Shown here: positions 26,369 through 32,130 of the stretch, one piece after another
How positions within the stretch are numbered: position 1 is the stretch's first letter
Layout: each line of letters opens with the position of its first letter
Virus record (IMG/VR): IMGVR_UViG_3300030430_000289
Coordinates: 1-32,317 of that record
Reading direction: 5' to 3' (one strand)
Length of the DNA: 32,317 nt
DNA from: a virus
Notes under the pieces: model-generated
What the model was told of the DNA's origin: nothing
Seen by the model: only the letters and a program-made list of their open reading frames with translations
Database searches by the model: none
Position numbers and translations under genes: made by a program

Positions 26369-27958
26369 TTAGTATCCAAAAGTTGAGTCTGACATTTGAA
26401 AGCCAGAGCGTTGTGTTGCAGGGTTGTAATCCCATATAGAACTTCTTGGTCTAGTCATTATACCATAGCGTAAAGCGTCATACAAGTGATCTTCAGAGTT
26501 TGTATCTACGTCTTCAGGGTTCTTCTTGTCTAGCGGAATCGCAGGGATTTGCGCTATTGTATTCGTGCAGGTGGAAAAGAACACAAGCCTTGGCTCTTCA
26601 GTGAACTCGTCCACCTGCAACCTACGGTGTATCTCGTTCTTACCTGCAACCCTAGAGCCACGAGAGCGATCTGATGGACGCCAACGGCAACCCTTCATGT
26701 TCATTTGCTCTGCAAGTGATGGGCCAGTGTCACCTCTTTTGTGCCAGAGGGATGAATCTAGTACACCGTATCTTATAGTGCCGTCATCAGCCTCTGCTTC
26801 TAGAATCATATCTGCTAGATCAGTAGCTGTAACTTTAGAACAATAAAGCTCTCTGTATACAACCAGTTGCTCACTTGGTGATACAGCGAACCAGAGTACT
26901 CCAGTGTAGGAACCGTAACCATAGTCGCAAGCTCTAAACTTAGCCCATCCACTAGGGATTTCGCTAGGTTCTACAACGTGTATGTTTCTATTAAACTCAG
27001 GAAAAGCTGCTCCTTCGCTTACATCCCAGTTACCATCTAGCAACTGCTTTCTTTGGTGTTCAGGCAATGATAGTAGCATTGCTTCGTAGTCACCACTGTC
27101 TGCTAGGTATGGATTATCAAACAAACTAGCAGGTATGAACCTACGCCTAAACAAGGGCTGTCCCTCTCGACTATGCCCTTTAGGAAACTTTATCGTGTCT
27201 CCTGTTTCAATATTTGTTGCCCAAAACGGATCATTTGGAGGGGCAGGATCAATAAACATTTTCTTGACCCACTGGTGTCCGTTGCCGCCTGGGTTTGTTG
27301 TAGCTCTCATGTACAAACCTAGCTGAGAGCTAAATGCTGAACGAAGTCGTGACCTCATGTAATCCCAAGCGTAGGGTGTAGGCCACTGTGTAAGTTCGTC
27401 AAAGCCGATCCAGTTAAACGCTTGACCTTGGTATCGTGTTACGTCCATATCTTTGTCGAGATACGACATCCACAGTCTACCACCTCTAGGTGCAATCCAC
27501 TGTGACTTACGTTCTGACCACTTGATACCGGGAACTGCTTTAGGGTAAAGTTCTTGACTCTTCTGTATGAGTTCCCTAAGTTCTTCTGTAGTATGTCGAA
27601 CTAGTAGACCACTAAAGTTTGGATCATTCAAACCATGAAGTGGGTCAGCAAGCATCGCAAAACTCTTACCACCACCTGCTGCCCCACCGTACAAAACTTC
27701 CCTTTCAGATGCGGATAGGAAGTTTGTCTGTGGGCCTGGGTTTGGTTTGAATACTACATCCTGTGCAATATCAACGTCAAACTCAGGTGCTTTGACTTCG
27801 GCTGCTACAACTTGAGGTTCAGATTGTTGCTTCGTTGGACTTGATTGCGTAGGCTCCGATACATTCTTCTTCGAGCTTTTTGATCTCTTGTAACGTTTCT
27901 TCGAGCCTTTTGGCAAGCTTCCGTTTAATTGTAGCTGCTTTCTTACGTTTACGCTCAA
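26369..27958 (-). CDS. terL: Terminase large subunit
   Basis: The 529-residue protein has both enzyme centres. Walker A is GGAAGGGKS at residues 91-99, Walker B is FDEL (186-189) in WIGFDELTQWP, and a coupling-type ATTNPGG lies at 219-225. The nuclease acidic residues are D345 (ACDYGYG), D401 (GVLDSS) and D494 (HLYDALR). It cuts concatemeric DNA and pumps it into the procapsid. The start given is TTG, two codons after a stop in that frame, with an AAGAGAG-like site about 6 bases upstream. No ATG occurs before residue 102. Residues 1-46 overlap the preceding gene's 3' end by 140 bases and are Lys/Ser-rich, so they may be a weakly conserved extension. A second TTG exists at codon 15. The conserved part begins near DVVFKPNPGPQ (67-77). 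Confidence 0.93.
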   Translation of the reverse strand: MSVNVRKQLQLNGSLPKGSKKRYKRSKSSKKNVSEPTQSSPTKQQSEPQVVAAEVKAPEFDVDIAQDVVFKPNPGPQTNFLSASEREVLYGGAAGGGKSFAMLADPLHGLNDPNFSGLLVRHTTEELRELIQKSQELYPKAVPGIKWSERKSQWIAPRGGRLWMSYLDKDMDVTRYQGQAFNWIGFDELTQWPTPYAWDYMRSRLRSAFSSQLGLYMRATTNPGGNGHQWVKKMFIDPAPPNDPFWATNIETGDTIKFPKGHSREGQPLFRRRFIPASLFDNPYLADSGDYEAMLLSLPEHQRKQLLDGNWDVSEGAAFPEFNRNIHVVEPSEIPSGWAKFRACDYGYGSYTGVLWFAVSPSEQLVVYRELYCSKVTATDLADMILEAEADDGTIRYGVLDSSLWHKRGDTGPSLAEQMNMKGCRWRPSDRSRGSRVAGKNEIHRRLQVDEFTEEPRLVFFSTCTNTIAQIPAIPLDKKNPEDVDTNSEDHLYDALRYGIMTRPRSSIWDYNPATQRSGFQMSDSTFGY

Positions 27959-28244
27959 TGTCTACTCTCTTCTTTAGCCCTGTATCAGATATATATCTAC
28001 CTGTTTGTTTTGTTAGCCACAGTGCTACTTCTTTATAAGAGTACTGCATAAGGTGTTTCTTTGCAAGTTCTAACGCTTCTAGCTCTGTAACTATGGGCTG
28101 AAGTATCTTGTCATTGTCAGGGTCCACTTCGTAACCAAACGGTACTGTTCTAGTTACTCTAGCAATTATGTGCCACTCTCTTTCTGCACCCTTGTGTGGT
28201 TTTGGTAGCTCCCAGTATCCTAGGGATTCACGATATTTTCTTAT
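27819..28244 (-). CDS. Helix-turn-helix / coiled-coil protein; probable AUA start
   Basis: A GTG at 28127 starts a 102-residue frame, but the same frame stays open upstream and codes a plausible N-terminus: RKYRESLGYWELPKPHKG and then EWHIIARVTRTVPFGYEVD. No ATG, GTG or TTG lies in that stretch. The GTG has no ribosome site. AAGAAGGA lies 9 bases before an ATA at 28242-28244, whose last two bases are the first two of the TAA stop of the terminase small gene (AUAA junction). I therefore annotate 141 residues from AUA. Residues about 68-95 (YSYKEVALWLTKQTGRYISD) look like a helix-turn-helix, then a Lys/Glu coiled coil follows. It lies between the two terminase genes. It may be a second packaging-site or terminase-associated DNA-binding protein, but function is not known. 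Confidence 0.7.
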   Translation of the reverse strand: MRKYRESLGYWELPKPHKGAEREWHIIARVTRTVPFGYEVDPDNDKILQPIVTELEALELAKKHLMQYSYKEVALWLTKQTGRYISDTGLKKRVDIERKRKKAATIKRKLAKRLEETLQEIKKLEEECIGAYAIKSNEATI

Positions 28245-28612
28245 TCGTTTATTCCTTCTTTCGATGGTAGTATAAATACGCCACCGCTAGATGACGATAA
28301 ATCTACTCTATCTACTTTACCTAGTCCTGCTCTATCAAGTAAGTCTTTAGCTGCTGACATCTTATCTCGTATGCCTAGCTCTGTCGGATCATACAAAGCA
28401 CCTACCATAGCCATTGCAGCTTTGGGTGCTGTACGTGCAAAGTAACTACGTGTACGATCACCGATCTCATCTTTCAATGATTCAACAATGGCAGTAGTGC
28501 TAGACTGTTCACCATACCCTGCTAGTTTTTTAGCTTGCACAACATCTCCACCTGCCTCATCAAATAAGACATCTAGAAACTTCTGTTGTTTTTCTGTTAG
28601 GTTTCTTGCCAT
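28241..28612 (-). CDS. terS: Terminase small subunit candidate
   Basis: The 123-residue protein begins MARNLTEKQQKFLDVLF and contains 'GGDVVQAKKLAGYGEQSSTTAIVESLKDEI' (about 20-49), the typical helix-turn-helix start of phage small terminase subunits. It is followed by a helical oligomerisation part ('YFARTAPKAAMAMVGALYDP' and 'ELGIRDKMSAAKDLLDRAGL'). Small subunits bind the packaging site and hand DNA to the large subunit. It is followed at the AUAA junction by the helix-turn-helix gene and then by the large subunit. The C-terminus (FILPSKEGINE) sits over the ribosome site of the next gene. The ATG follows the upstream stop by one base and has only a weak ribosome site, so coupling to the upstream gene is likely. 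Confidence 0.8.
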   Translation of the reverse strand: MARNLTEKQQKFLDVLFDEAGGDVVQAKKLAGYGEQSSTTAIVESLKDEIGDRTRSYFARTAPKAAMAMVGALYDPTELGIRDKMSAAKDLLDRAGLGKVDRVDLSSSSGGVFILPSKEGINE

Positions 28613-29071
28613 TTAGTTCACCATGTAAATTACAAATCCAAATATACCAAACCCTGCAATTAAAAGCAAACCTGTTACGCCCCAAGTTACAATAGCTTCT
28701 TGCATTTCGGCTTTACGGTATTCTTGTTCTTTCTTTTGTTTACGTATCCTACCTTCAGTGGCTACGAGTTCATCCCATGCAGATGGCCCCATACTAAAAC
28801 TAATCCAATCCTTTAGCTCTTTTCTCATGGCTTCGGCTTTCTTCTTAGCCGTGAAAATCTCTAGAGCTTCTGCCTCAACAGATTGTCCGTTGAGTGCTTT
28901 CCACCAAGGAGGGTTTTTATTTTTCTGTTCAGCATAGGACAGGTCACTCATAGCACCTGCCCATTGGGTCAACTGTCCTGACATATCTTGTAGGTCTTTA
29001 CCTACCTGAAAGCCTTTCTTCAATGCATTGAAAGCTACGGTAGCACCACCGATGATTGTTACTGGGTCCAC
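28613..29071 (-). CDS. Membrane-anchored phage protein of unknown function, 152 aa
   Basis: The 152-residue protein begins MDPVTIIGGATVAFNALKKG (residues 1-20, a short amphipathic or membrane-touching part), has a charged middle (about 50-120, helical, with PPWWKALNG at 54-62) and ends with a membrane span at about 128-150 (IVTWGVTGLLLIAGFGIFGF). The start is GTG, with a very strong GGAGGAGG site. The layout is familiar from marine phage genomes close to terminase genes, without a known role. A C-terminal anchor with the large soluble part before it points to a membrane-tethered factor. Lysis (spanin or holin-like) and infection-related roles remain possible. There is a 145-base gap upstream. 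Confidence 0.7.
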   Translation of the reverse strand: MDPVTIIGGATVAFNALKKGFQVGKDLQDMSGQLTQWAGAMSDLSYAEQKNKNPPWWKALNGQSVEAEALEIFTAKKKAEAMRKELKDWISFSMGPSAWDELVATEGRIRKQKKEQEYRKAEMQEAIVTWGVTGLLLIAGFGIFGFVIYMVN

Positions 29072-29216
29072 GAGCCTCCTCCAAAAGAACTCCTACCATC
29101 ATTAAAATCATTATTTGTTTGTTAATTTTCTGTACTCCTATGTCTGCCTTTTATTTTAGGCTTACATAGTTGTACTCAAATGAAGTTAAGTTAGTAGAGA
29201 CATTACGGAATGTCCG
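29072..29216. other. Intergenic region before the membrane protein gene
   Basis: The 145 bases hold no gene. They contain the strong GGAGGAGG ribosome site of the next gene (29075-29082), A/T-rich sequence with a possible but poorly spaced promoter (TTGAGT, 15 bases, TAAAAT on the minus strand), and part of a hairpin at the end of the upstream gene. The gap is unusual for this packed region, so extra regulation here is plausible. Confidence 0.4.
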
Positions 29217-29229
29217 TTATGCTTTTTTT
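29201..29229 (+). terminator. Plus-strand terminator-like hairpin overlapping a gene end
   Basis: CATTACGGA and TCCGTTATG form a stem of eight pairs with one T-T mismatch and a short loop, followed on the plus strand by C and seven T. On the minus strand no T-run follows, so it would stop antisense rather than late transcripts. The T-run is also the AAA-AAA lysine codons of the minus-strand gene that ends here, so it may be accidental. Confidence 0.4.
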
Positions 29230-29588
29230 GTACCCTTAACTTTTTTAACCATCTTAGTAGTCCAAGCTTCGTTCTCTGGCGTATTGGGATCATCTTTCAT
29301 GTAGTGACCCTTTTCGTTACGAGCACGTACTGTTACCTCTTCCATTTCCTCTTCAGGCTCTGGTGTTGGTTCAGCTTTCTTTGGTGCTGCTTTCTTTTTC
29401 TTAGCAGCAGGTTTAGCTTCTGCCTGTCTGCACAACTCTGTTACGTTAGGGTCTTTGCACTGCACATTGCCATAAGCATCTTCTGCTGCAGATTGATTTC
29501 CCATAGAGTCACGAACACAACCGTTTTCATCTACTGTGTATCCGTTAGCTTCTAGGACATCTCTGTATTTTTCATAAAATTTTGCCAT
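29217..29588 (-). CDS. Lysine-rich small protein, 123 aa
   Basis: The 123-residue protein starts MAKFYEKYRDVLEANGYTVD, then has two short Cys-containing patches (ENGCVRD near 21-27 and VQCKDPNVTELCRQ near 42-55), a Lys/Ala/Pro-rich linker (AAKKKKAAPKKAEPTPEPEEE, about 61-80) and a conserved-looking 'VTVRARNEKGHYMKDDPNTP' (about 84-103) before a basic end (KMVKKVKGTKKA). The linker looks histone-tail-like. It is two bases past the repeat protein gene. It could bind nucleic acid, but no fold is recognised and the role is unknown. Confidence 0.65.
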   Translation of the reverse strand: MAKFYEKYRDVLEANGYTVDENGCVRDSMGNQSAAEDAYGNVQCKDPNVTELCRQAEAKPAAKKKKAAPKKAEPTPEPEEEMEEVTVRARNEKGHYMKDDPNTPENEAWTTKMVKKVKGTKKA

Positions 29589-29590
29589 TA

Positions 29591-29875
29591 TTAACCACGT
29601 TTACTTTGTATTAAATGAGGGAAGTTTCTACCGCCTCTGGCTCCACCTTTAGTGGCAACACCACCCATTGAGTAACCTTTTTTCTTTTTCTTTTTAGCCA
29701 TACCACCGTTAGCCATTTTACCTTTACCATCAGCAGCATAAAACGGAACCATCTTTCCGTCTGGGCCTTTGACCATCTTCAAGCCACCTTTTGAGTAGCC
29801 CTTCTTTTTCATACCGCCCATGGCATAGCCTTTTTTCTTCATGCCACCCATTGCGTAACCTTTTTTCTTCATCAT
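29591..29875 (-). CDS. KGYAMGG-repeat basic protein, 94 aa
   Basis: The 94-residue protein is built from Lys/Gly/Tyr/Met-rich repeats: three copies of MKKKGYAMGG type at residues 2-31, then a unique segment (LKMVKGPDGKMVPFYAADG), and a partly similar KKKKKKGYSMGG at about 62-73, ending RNFPHLIQSKRG. Its ATG overlaps the upstream stop (ATGATG after CAATGA). Short proteins of this 'KKKGY-x-x-GG' kind are common in marine phage contigs. They are strongly basic and probably unfolded alone. Nucleic acid binding or a role in a condensed assembly is possible; function unknown. Confidence 0.75.
   Translation of the reverse strand: MMKKKGYAMGGMKKKGYAMGGMKKKGYSKGGLKMVKGPDGKMVPFYAADGKGKMANGGMAKKKKKKGYSMGGVATKGGARGGRNFPHLIQSKRG
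29783..29872 (-). repeat. Three tandem 30-bp repeats (MKKKGYAMGG units)
   Basis: Each unit codes ten residues: MKKKGYAMGG, MKKKGYAMGG and MKKKGYSKGG. The first two are identical as protein and nearly so as DNA, so a recent unit gain is likely. Confidence 0.9.
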
Positions 29876-30552
29876 TGTTCTTCCTCACTGTACAGATTGT
29901 TAAATACTCTTTGCGTATCCCATATATAGTCTACGTCTTCTTTTGAATTATAAGTGTGTTGGTTTGGCTTAAAGTCTGGTGCACCTTGACCTGTTTCAAA
30001 CCATGCAGGGTGAGTTACTCTCACTCTATTATTGGGTAATGCAACCATATTACCTGTATACTTACCTGCATCTAACAACTCTAATACGTGAGACTGTTTA
30101 TGCTGTGCAGGATCGTCAGCTACTTCATTATCTGTGTAGTCTACCGTAAAGTAATACTTTGCAGGGTAGAACTCACCATCTACTTTTGCTATCCAAGGAG
30201 CAGGTGTTGCTCTCTCTAACTTATATACGGAATGTGTATGAGACATACAATCCCAAGGCTGTGCCATATACGGTGGTAACTCTTCGGGCCATTCTTCGTA
30301 TGGCGTGTCAGCTACAAGTGCAGTCAGGGGCATCCTAGCCCACATCGCACCACCGTGTACATTCTCTGAGTCATCGAAGTCTGACTCGCATCCAGTAAAT
30401 AAAACTTGAAAGCTTAACGTTCTGTTTGGCATGGTGGTTACACCTATGACCATACAATGTAAAAACTCTCCGTGATATTCTTCTAAGTTTTTTGTGTATT
30501 CTCTACGTACCCATGCTTTGAAGTACGGTATACTACTTTGTAGATACGGCAT
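29872..30552 (-). CDS. Conserved phage protein of unknown function, 226 aa
   Basis: I choose the ATG at 30552, giving MPYLQSSIPYFKAWVRREYT, instead of an ATG 48 bases upstream. The upstream one has no ribosome site and would overlap the preceding gene by 68 bases; for the chosen one AAGGA lies about 12 bases away and this start matches related marine phage proteins as I remember them. The rest has conserved-looking aromatic and acidic motifs: LHCMVIGVTTMPNRTLSFQVLF (in two parts), VHGGAMWARMPLTALV, MAQPWDC, YYFTVDYTDNEVADDPAQHKQSHVLELL, and NNRVRVTHPAWFETG. It looks globular and soluble, with many Trp, Tyr and His. I do not recognise an enzyme or virion family. The last four bases overlap the next gene's start. 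Confidence 0.75.
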   Translation of the reverse strand: MPYLQSSIPYFKAWVRREYTKNLEEYHGEFLHCMVIGVTTMPNRTLSFQVLFTGCESDFDDSENVHGGAMWARMPLTALVADTPYEEWPEELPPYMAQPWDCMSHTHSVYKLERATPAPWIAKVDGEFYPAKYYFTVDYTDNEVADDPAQHKQSHVLELLDAGKYTGNMVALPNNRVRVTHPAWFETGQGAPDFKPNQHTYNSKEDVDYIWDTQRVFNNLYSEEEQ

Positions 30553-30841
30553 CTTTCTTATGTTTCCTTCGCAATTCTGCTTTAGCTTGTTTAAAGACAT
30601 TTGCTATAGCTGTCTTGCCCATGACTTTAGCACGTTGTTCTGCTACGGTCAATATTTGGATCTTTCTTGCGTAAGGTTTGTTTATTCTTTTTACTTTAGC
30701 TACGGTAGCTCTTGCGTCTTCCATAGTAGCAAACTTAATCGATACGGTATCTTTAGGGTTTTCGTCTGTGTATAATCTACGTCCAGATCCTTTGGGTTTC
30801 TTACCTGTCCCTACTTTAGGATCTCTCTTCTTCTTAGTCAT
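30533..30841 (-). CDS. Basic small conserved protein, 102 aa
   Basis: The 102-residue protein starts MTKKKRDPKVGTGKKPKGSG and contains 'RRLYTDENPKDTVSIKFATMEDARATVAKVKRI' (about 21-53) and 'YARKIQILTVAEQRAKVMGK' (about 57-76), then a Lys-rich end. The core looks like a small alpha/beta fold flanked by basic tails, resembling small marine phage proteins I know of without a role. Its start overlaps the stop of the preceding gene (ATGA), with AAAGG six bases upstream. The 3' end overlaps the next gene's start by 20 bases. A nucleic acid role is a guess from charge. Confidence 0.7.
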   Translation of the reverse strand: MTKKKRDPKVGTGKKPKGSGRRLYTDENPKDTVSIKFATMEDARATVAKVKRINKPYARKIQILTVAEQRAKVMGKTAIANVFKQAKAELRRKHKKDAVSTK

Positions 30842-31176
30842 TTCTTGCCTTTAGGCTTAACACCACGCTTCTTCATACTGACTGCAATGGCTGCTTGTTG
30901 TTTAGCACTTTTAGCAACGCCACCTTTGTTGGCTCTAAATCTCCTAGTTTTCTTTGCGATTTCTTTAGGTTGAGATACATGCTGCTTACCTGCCGCCTTG
31001 CCTTTTCGTTTAGCTCTGGTTGTAGCGGCATACTCACTGCTGCTAAGAGACTTAATAGCCTTAGAAGGGAGGTAACGTTCACCAGTAGCATTAGGGCCTT
31101 GCGTAGAAGGCTTACCACTTTTGGTCCTCCACTTCTGATCTCCCCACTTCTTTAATGACTTCTGAGGTGCTCGCAA
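30838..31176 (-). CDS. DUF5872-like basic protein, 112 aa
   Basis: The protein reads (TTG start) MRAPQKSLKKWGDQKWRTKS and continues with GKPS, ERYLPSKAIKSLSSSEYAATTRAKRKG and AGKQHVSQPKEIAKKTRRFR. The series 'W-x-x-x-x-WRTKSGKPS', 'ERYLP', 'LSS-x-EYAATTRAKRKG' and 'QPK-x-I-x-KKT' agrees with DUF5872 as I recall it, a family of marine phage and virus proteins with no known function. The TTG start has AAGG eight bases upstream, and no ATG is near. It is very basic. It follows the six-cysteine microprotein by one base. Confidence 0.75.
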   Translation of the reverse strand: MRAPQKSLKKWGDQKWRTKSGKPSTQGPNATGERYLPSKAIKSLSSSEYAATTRAKRKGKAAGKQHVSQPKEIAKKTRRFRANKGGVAKSAKQQAAIAVSMKKRGVKPKGKK

Positions 31177-31177
31177 C

Positions 31178-31276
31178 TTATCTACCTTCGCAAGTTATAG
31201 CACCACAATCACAGGTACTGCAGTTGCACTTTCTTGCTCTGACTGCACACCACATACGTCTTACGTACTTGATCAT
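31178..31276 (-). CDS. Six-cysteine microprotein, 32 aa
   Basis: This gene is too short for usual calling. It codes for MIKYVRRMWCAVRARK followed by CNCSTCDCGAITCEGR. Cysteines are at 10, 17, 19, 22, 24 and 29 (C-x-C-x2-C-x-C-x4-C core). The ATG overlaps the upstream stop (ATGA) and has a near-perfect GGAGGA site eight bases away. The stop lies one base before the next gene's start. The Cys spacing suggests bound zinc, another metal or an iron-sulfur cluster, or a disulfide knot; which one is not known. The basic N-terminal half (K3, R6, R7, R13, R15, K16) could bind nucleic acid or membrane. No family is recognised. Confidence 0.7.
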   Translation of the reverse strand: MIKYVRRMWCAVRARKCNCSTCDCGAITCEGR

Positions 31277-31458
31277 GTTTTGTATCCTCCACCTTTAGCT
31301 TTATATTGTTTGGCAAGCATCTGCGCTTTACGTGCTGACCATTGTCCAGGCGCTCCACCTTTACCACCTGCTTTGATCTGGTTAAATAAGTTCTTACGCA
31401 TTGTCGGTTTCGTGTAGTTACCTGCAGCATTAACTTTACTCTTTGTTTTTCTTACCAT
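31273..31458 (-). CDS. Small basic phage protein, 61 aa
   Basis: The 61-residue protein reads MVRKTKSKVNAAGNYTKPTM then RKNLFNQIKAGGKGGAPGQWSARKAQMLAKQY and ends GGGYKT. The motif 'G-x-Y-x-KP-x-MRK-x-LF-x-x-IKAGGKGG' and 'PGQWSARKAQ-x-LAKQYKAKGGGY' recurs in marine phages. It is strongly basic. Its ATG overlaps the stop of the upstream gene, with GGAG nine bases away, and its 3' end holds the ribosome site and start of the cysteine microprotein. Function unknown. Confidence 0.75.
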   Translation of the reverse strand: MVRKTKSKVNAAGNYTKPTMRKNLFNQIKAGGKGGAPGQWSARKAQMLAKQYKAKGGGYKT

Positions 31459-31736
31459 GCTCTACAACTCCAATATCTTGCAGTAAACTTGTCCGTTGCT
31501 GTATCACAATTGTGTCTAGCCCTGAAGCTCTTACGTGCAGCAGGGTTGTCCTTGCGGATAGCCATCTTAGGATCACCGAAGCGTACAACTTTTACTTCAG
31601 TACCTTTCTTAGCTAATACTGCTGAAGCCTTAGCTTCTCCTCGTAGACTTTTAGGTTTGTTGTATCCCGGGTATATCTCACCCCGGTACTTCAACTTACC
31701 ACTGGGTAGTCTTTCTACATCTTTAGTTGTTGCCAT
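31452..31736 (-). CDS. Small basic phage protein with 'RHNCDTATDK-x-TARYWSC' end, 94 aa
   Basis: The 94-residue protein starts MATTKDVERLPSGKLKYRGE and IYPGYNKPKSLRGEAKASAVLAKKG, then 'VKVVRFGDPKMAIRKDNPAARKSFRARHNCDTATDKFTARYWSCRAW'. The C-terminal block with two Cys near the end and the 'FGD-x-x-M-x-IRKDNPA-RKSFRARHNCD' signature are known to me from marine phages and some bacteria as a conserved family of unknown role. The Cys pair and basic surface could bind metal or nucleic acid. The ATG has GAGG eight bases upstream, shared with the 33-residue gene's end. Confidence 0.8.
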   Translation of the reverse strand: MATTKDVERLPSGKLKYRGEIYPGYNKPKSLRGEAKASAVLAKKGTEVKVVRFGDPKMAIRKDNPAARKSFRARHNCDTATDKFTARYWSCRAW

Positions 31737-31745
31737 TAGCTAACC

Positions 31746-31847
31746 TCACATACACAAGTCTTCATACAAAATCGTATAAAGTCTGTGTTTGCTTTTGTCG
31801 TTACTGACGTATTTCTTTTTAAACCAAGCTAGCATATTACTATCCAT
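31746..31847 (-). CDS. Small coupled reading frame, 33 aa (possible gene)
   Basis: The frame codes for MDSNMLAWFKKKYVSNDKSK then HRLYTILYEDLCM. Its ATG overlaps the stop region of the upstream gene by 8 bases (ATGGATAG), and purine-rich GAAAGAGAG lies just before it. The next gene's ribosome site sits at its stop. Nothing else fills this about 100-base stretch. The sequence is varied, not low-complexity, which favours a real gene. No family is recognised. Confidence 0.45.
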   Translation of the reverse strand: MDSNMLAWFKKKYVSNDKSKHRLYTILYEDLCM

Positions 31848-32097
31848 ACTCTCTTTCTCTGTCTGGATCTAGTACTTCATATCTAGTTAACATACCTTCA
31901 AGATACATAGCACGTTCTACATGGTCCAGTGTATACCACTCACCAGTACGATTATATATTGCTTCTCTTACGTAGAACACATCCGACTTTGGAATGTGGA
32001 CTTTACGTATAGCACGAGCATCATTATTAGCTAATGCATCATAGAAGTCATGTAATACATCTTCGGATGCGTATAGTTTTACGCCTTTGTTTCGCAT
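31840..32097 (-). CDS. Conserved-looking small protein, first gene of the late run, 85 aa
   Basis: I choose the ATG at 32097 (MRNKGVKLYASEDVLHDFYD) and not a TTG two codons upstream, as that TTG is part of a TTGACA box. The protein is charged and helical, 'ALANNDARAIRKVHIPKSDVFYVREAIYNRTGEWYTLDHVERAMYLEGM', ending DPDREREYG. No strong ribosome site is visible, so translation may be weak. The middle (VREAIYNRTGEWYTLDHVERAM) looks like a helix-turn-helix, but that is a guess. It is the first gene after the promoter and leader. Function unknown. Confidence 0.6.
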   Translation of the reverse strand: MRNKGVKLYASEDVLHDFYDALANNDARAIRKVHIPKSDVFYVREAIYNRTGEWYTLDHVERAMYLEGMLTRYEVLDPDREREYG

Positions 32098-32130
32098 TGT
32101 CAAGAAAAACTTTACATAGAATACAACAAA

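Noticed and set aside
30553-30600. Upstream ATG for the 226-residue protein
   Set aside because: No ribosome site; it would extend overlap with the preceding gene to 68 bases, and MPYLQSSIPYF looks like the natural start.
31209-31430. 73-codon minus-strand frame overlapping the 61-residue gene
   Set aside because: It is a second frame over two better genes (61 residues and the cysteine microprotein), without a ribosome site or recognisable sequence.
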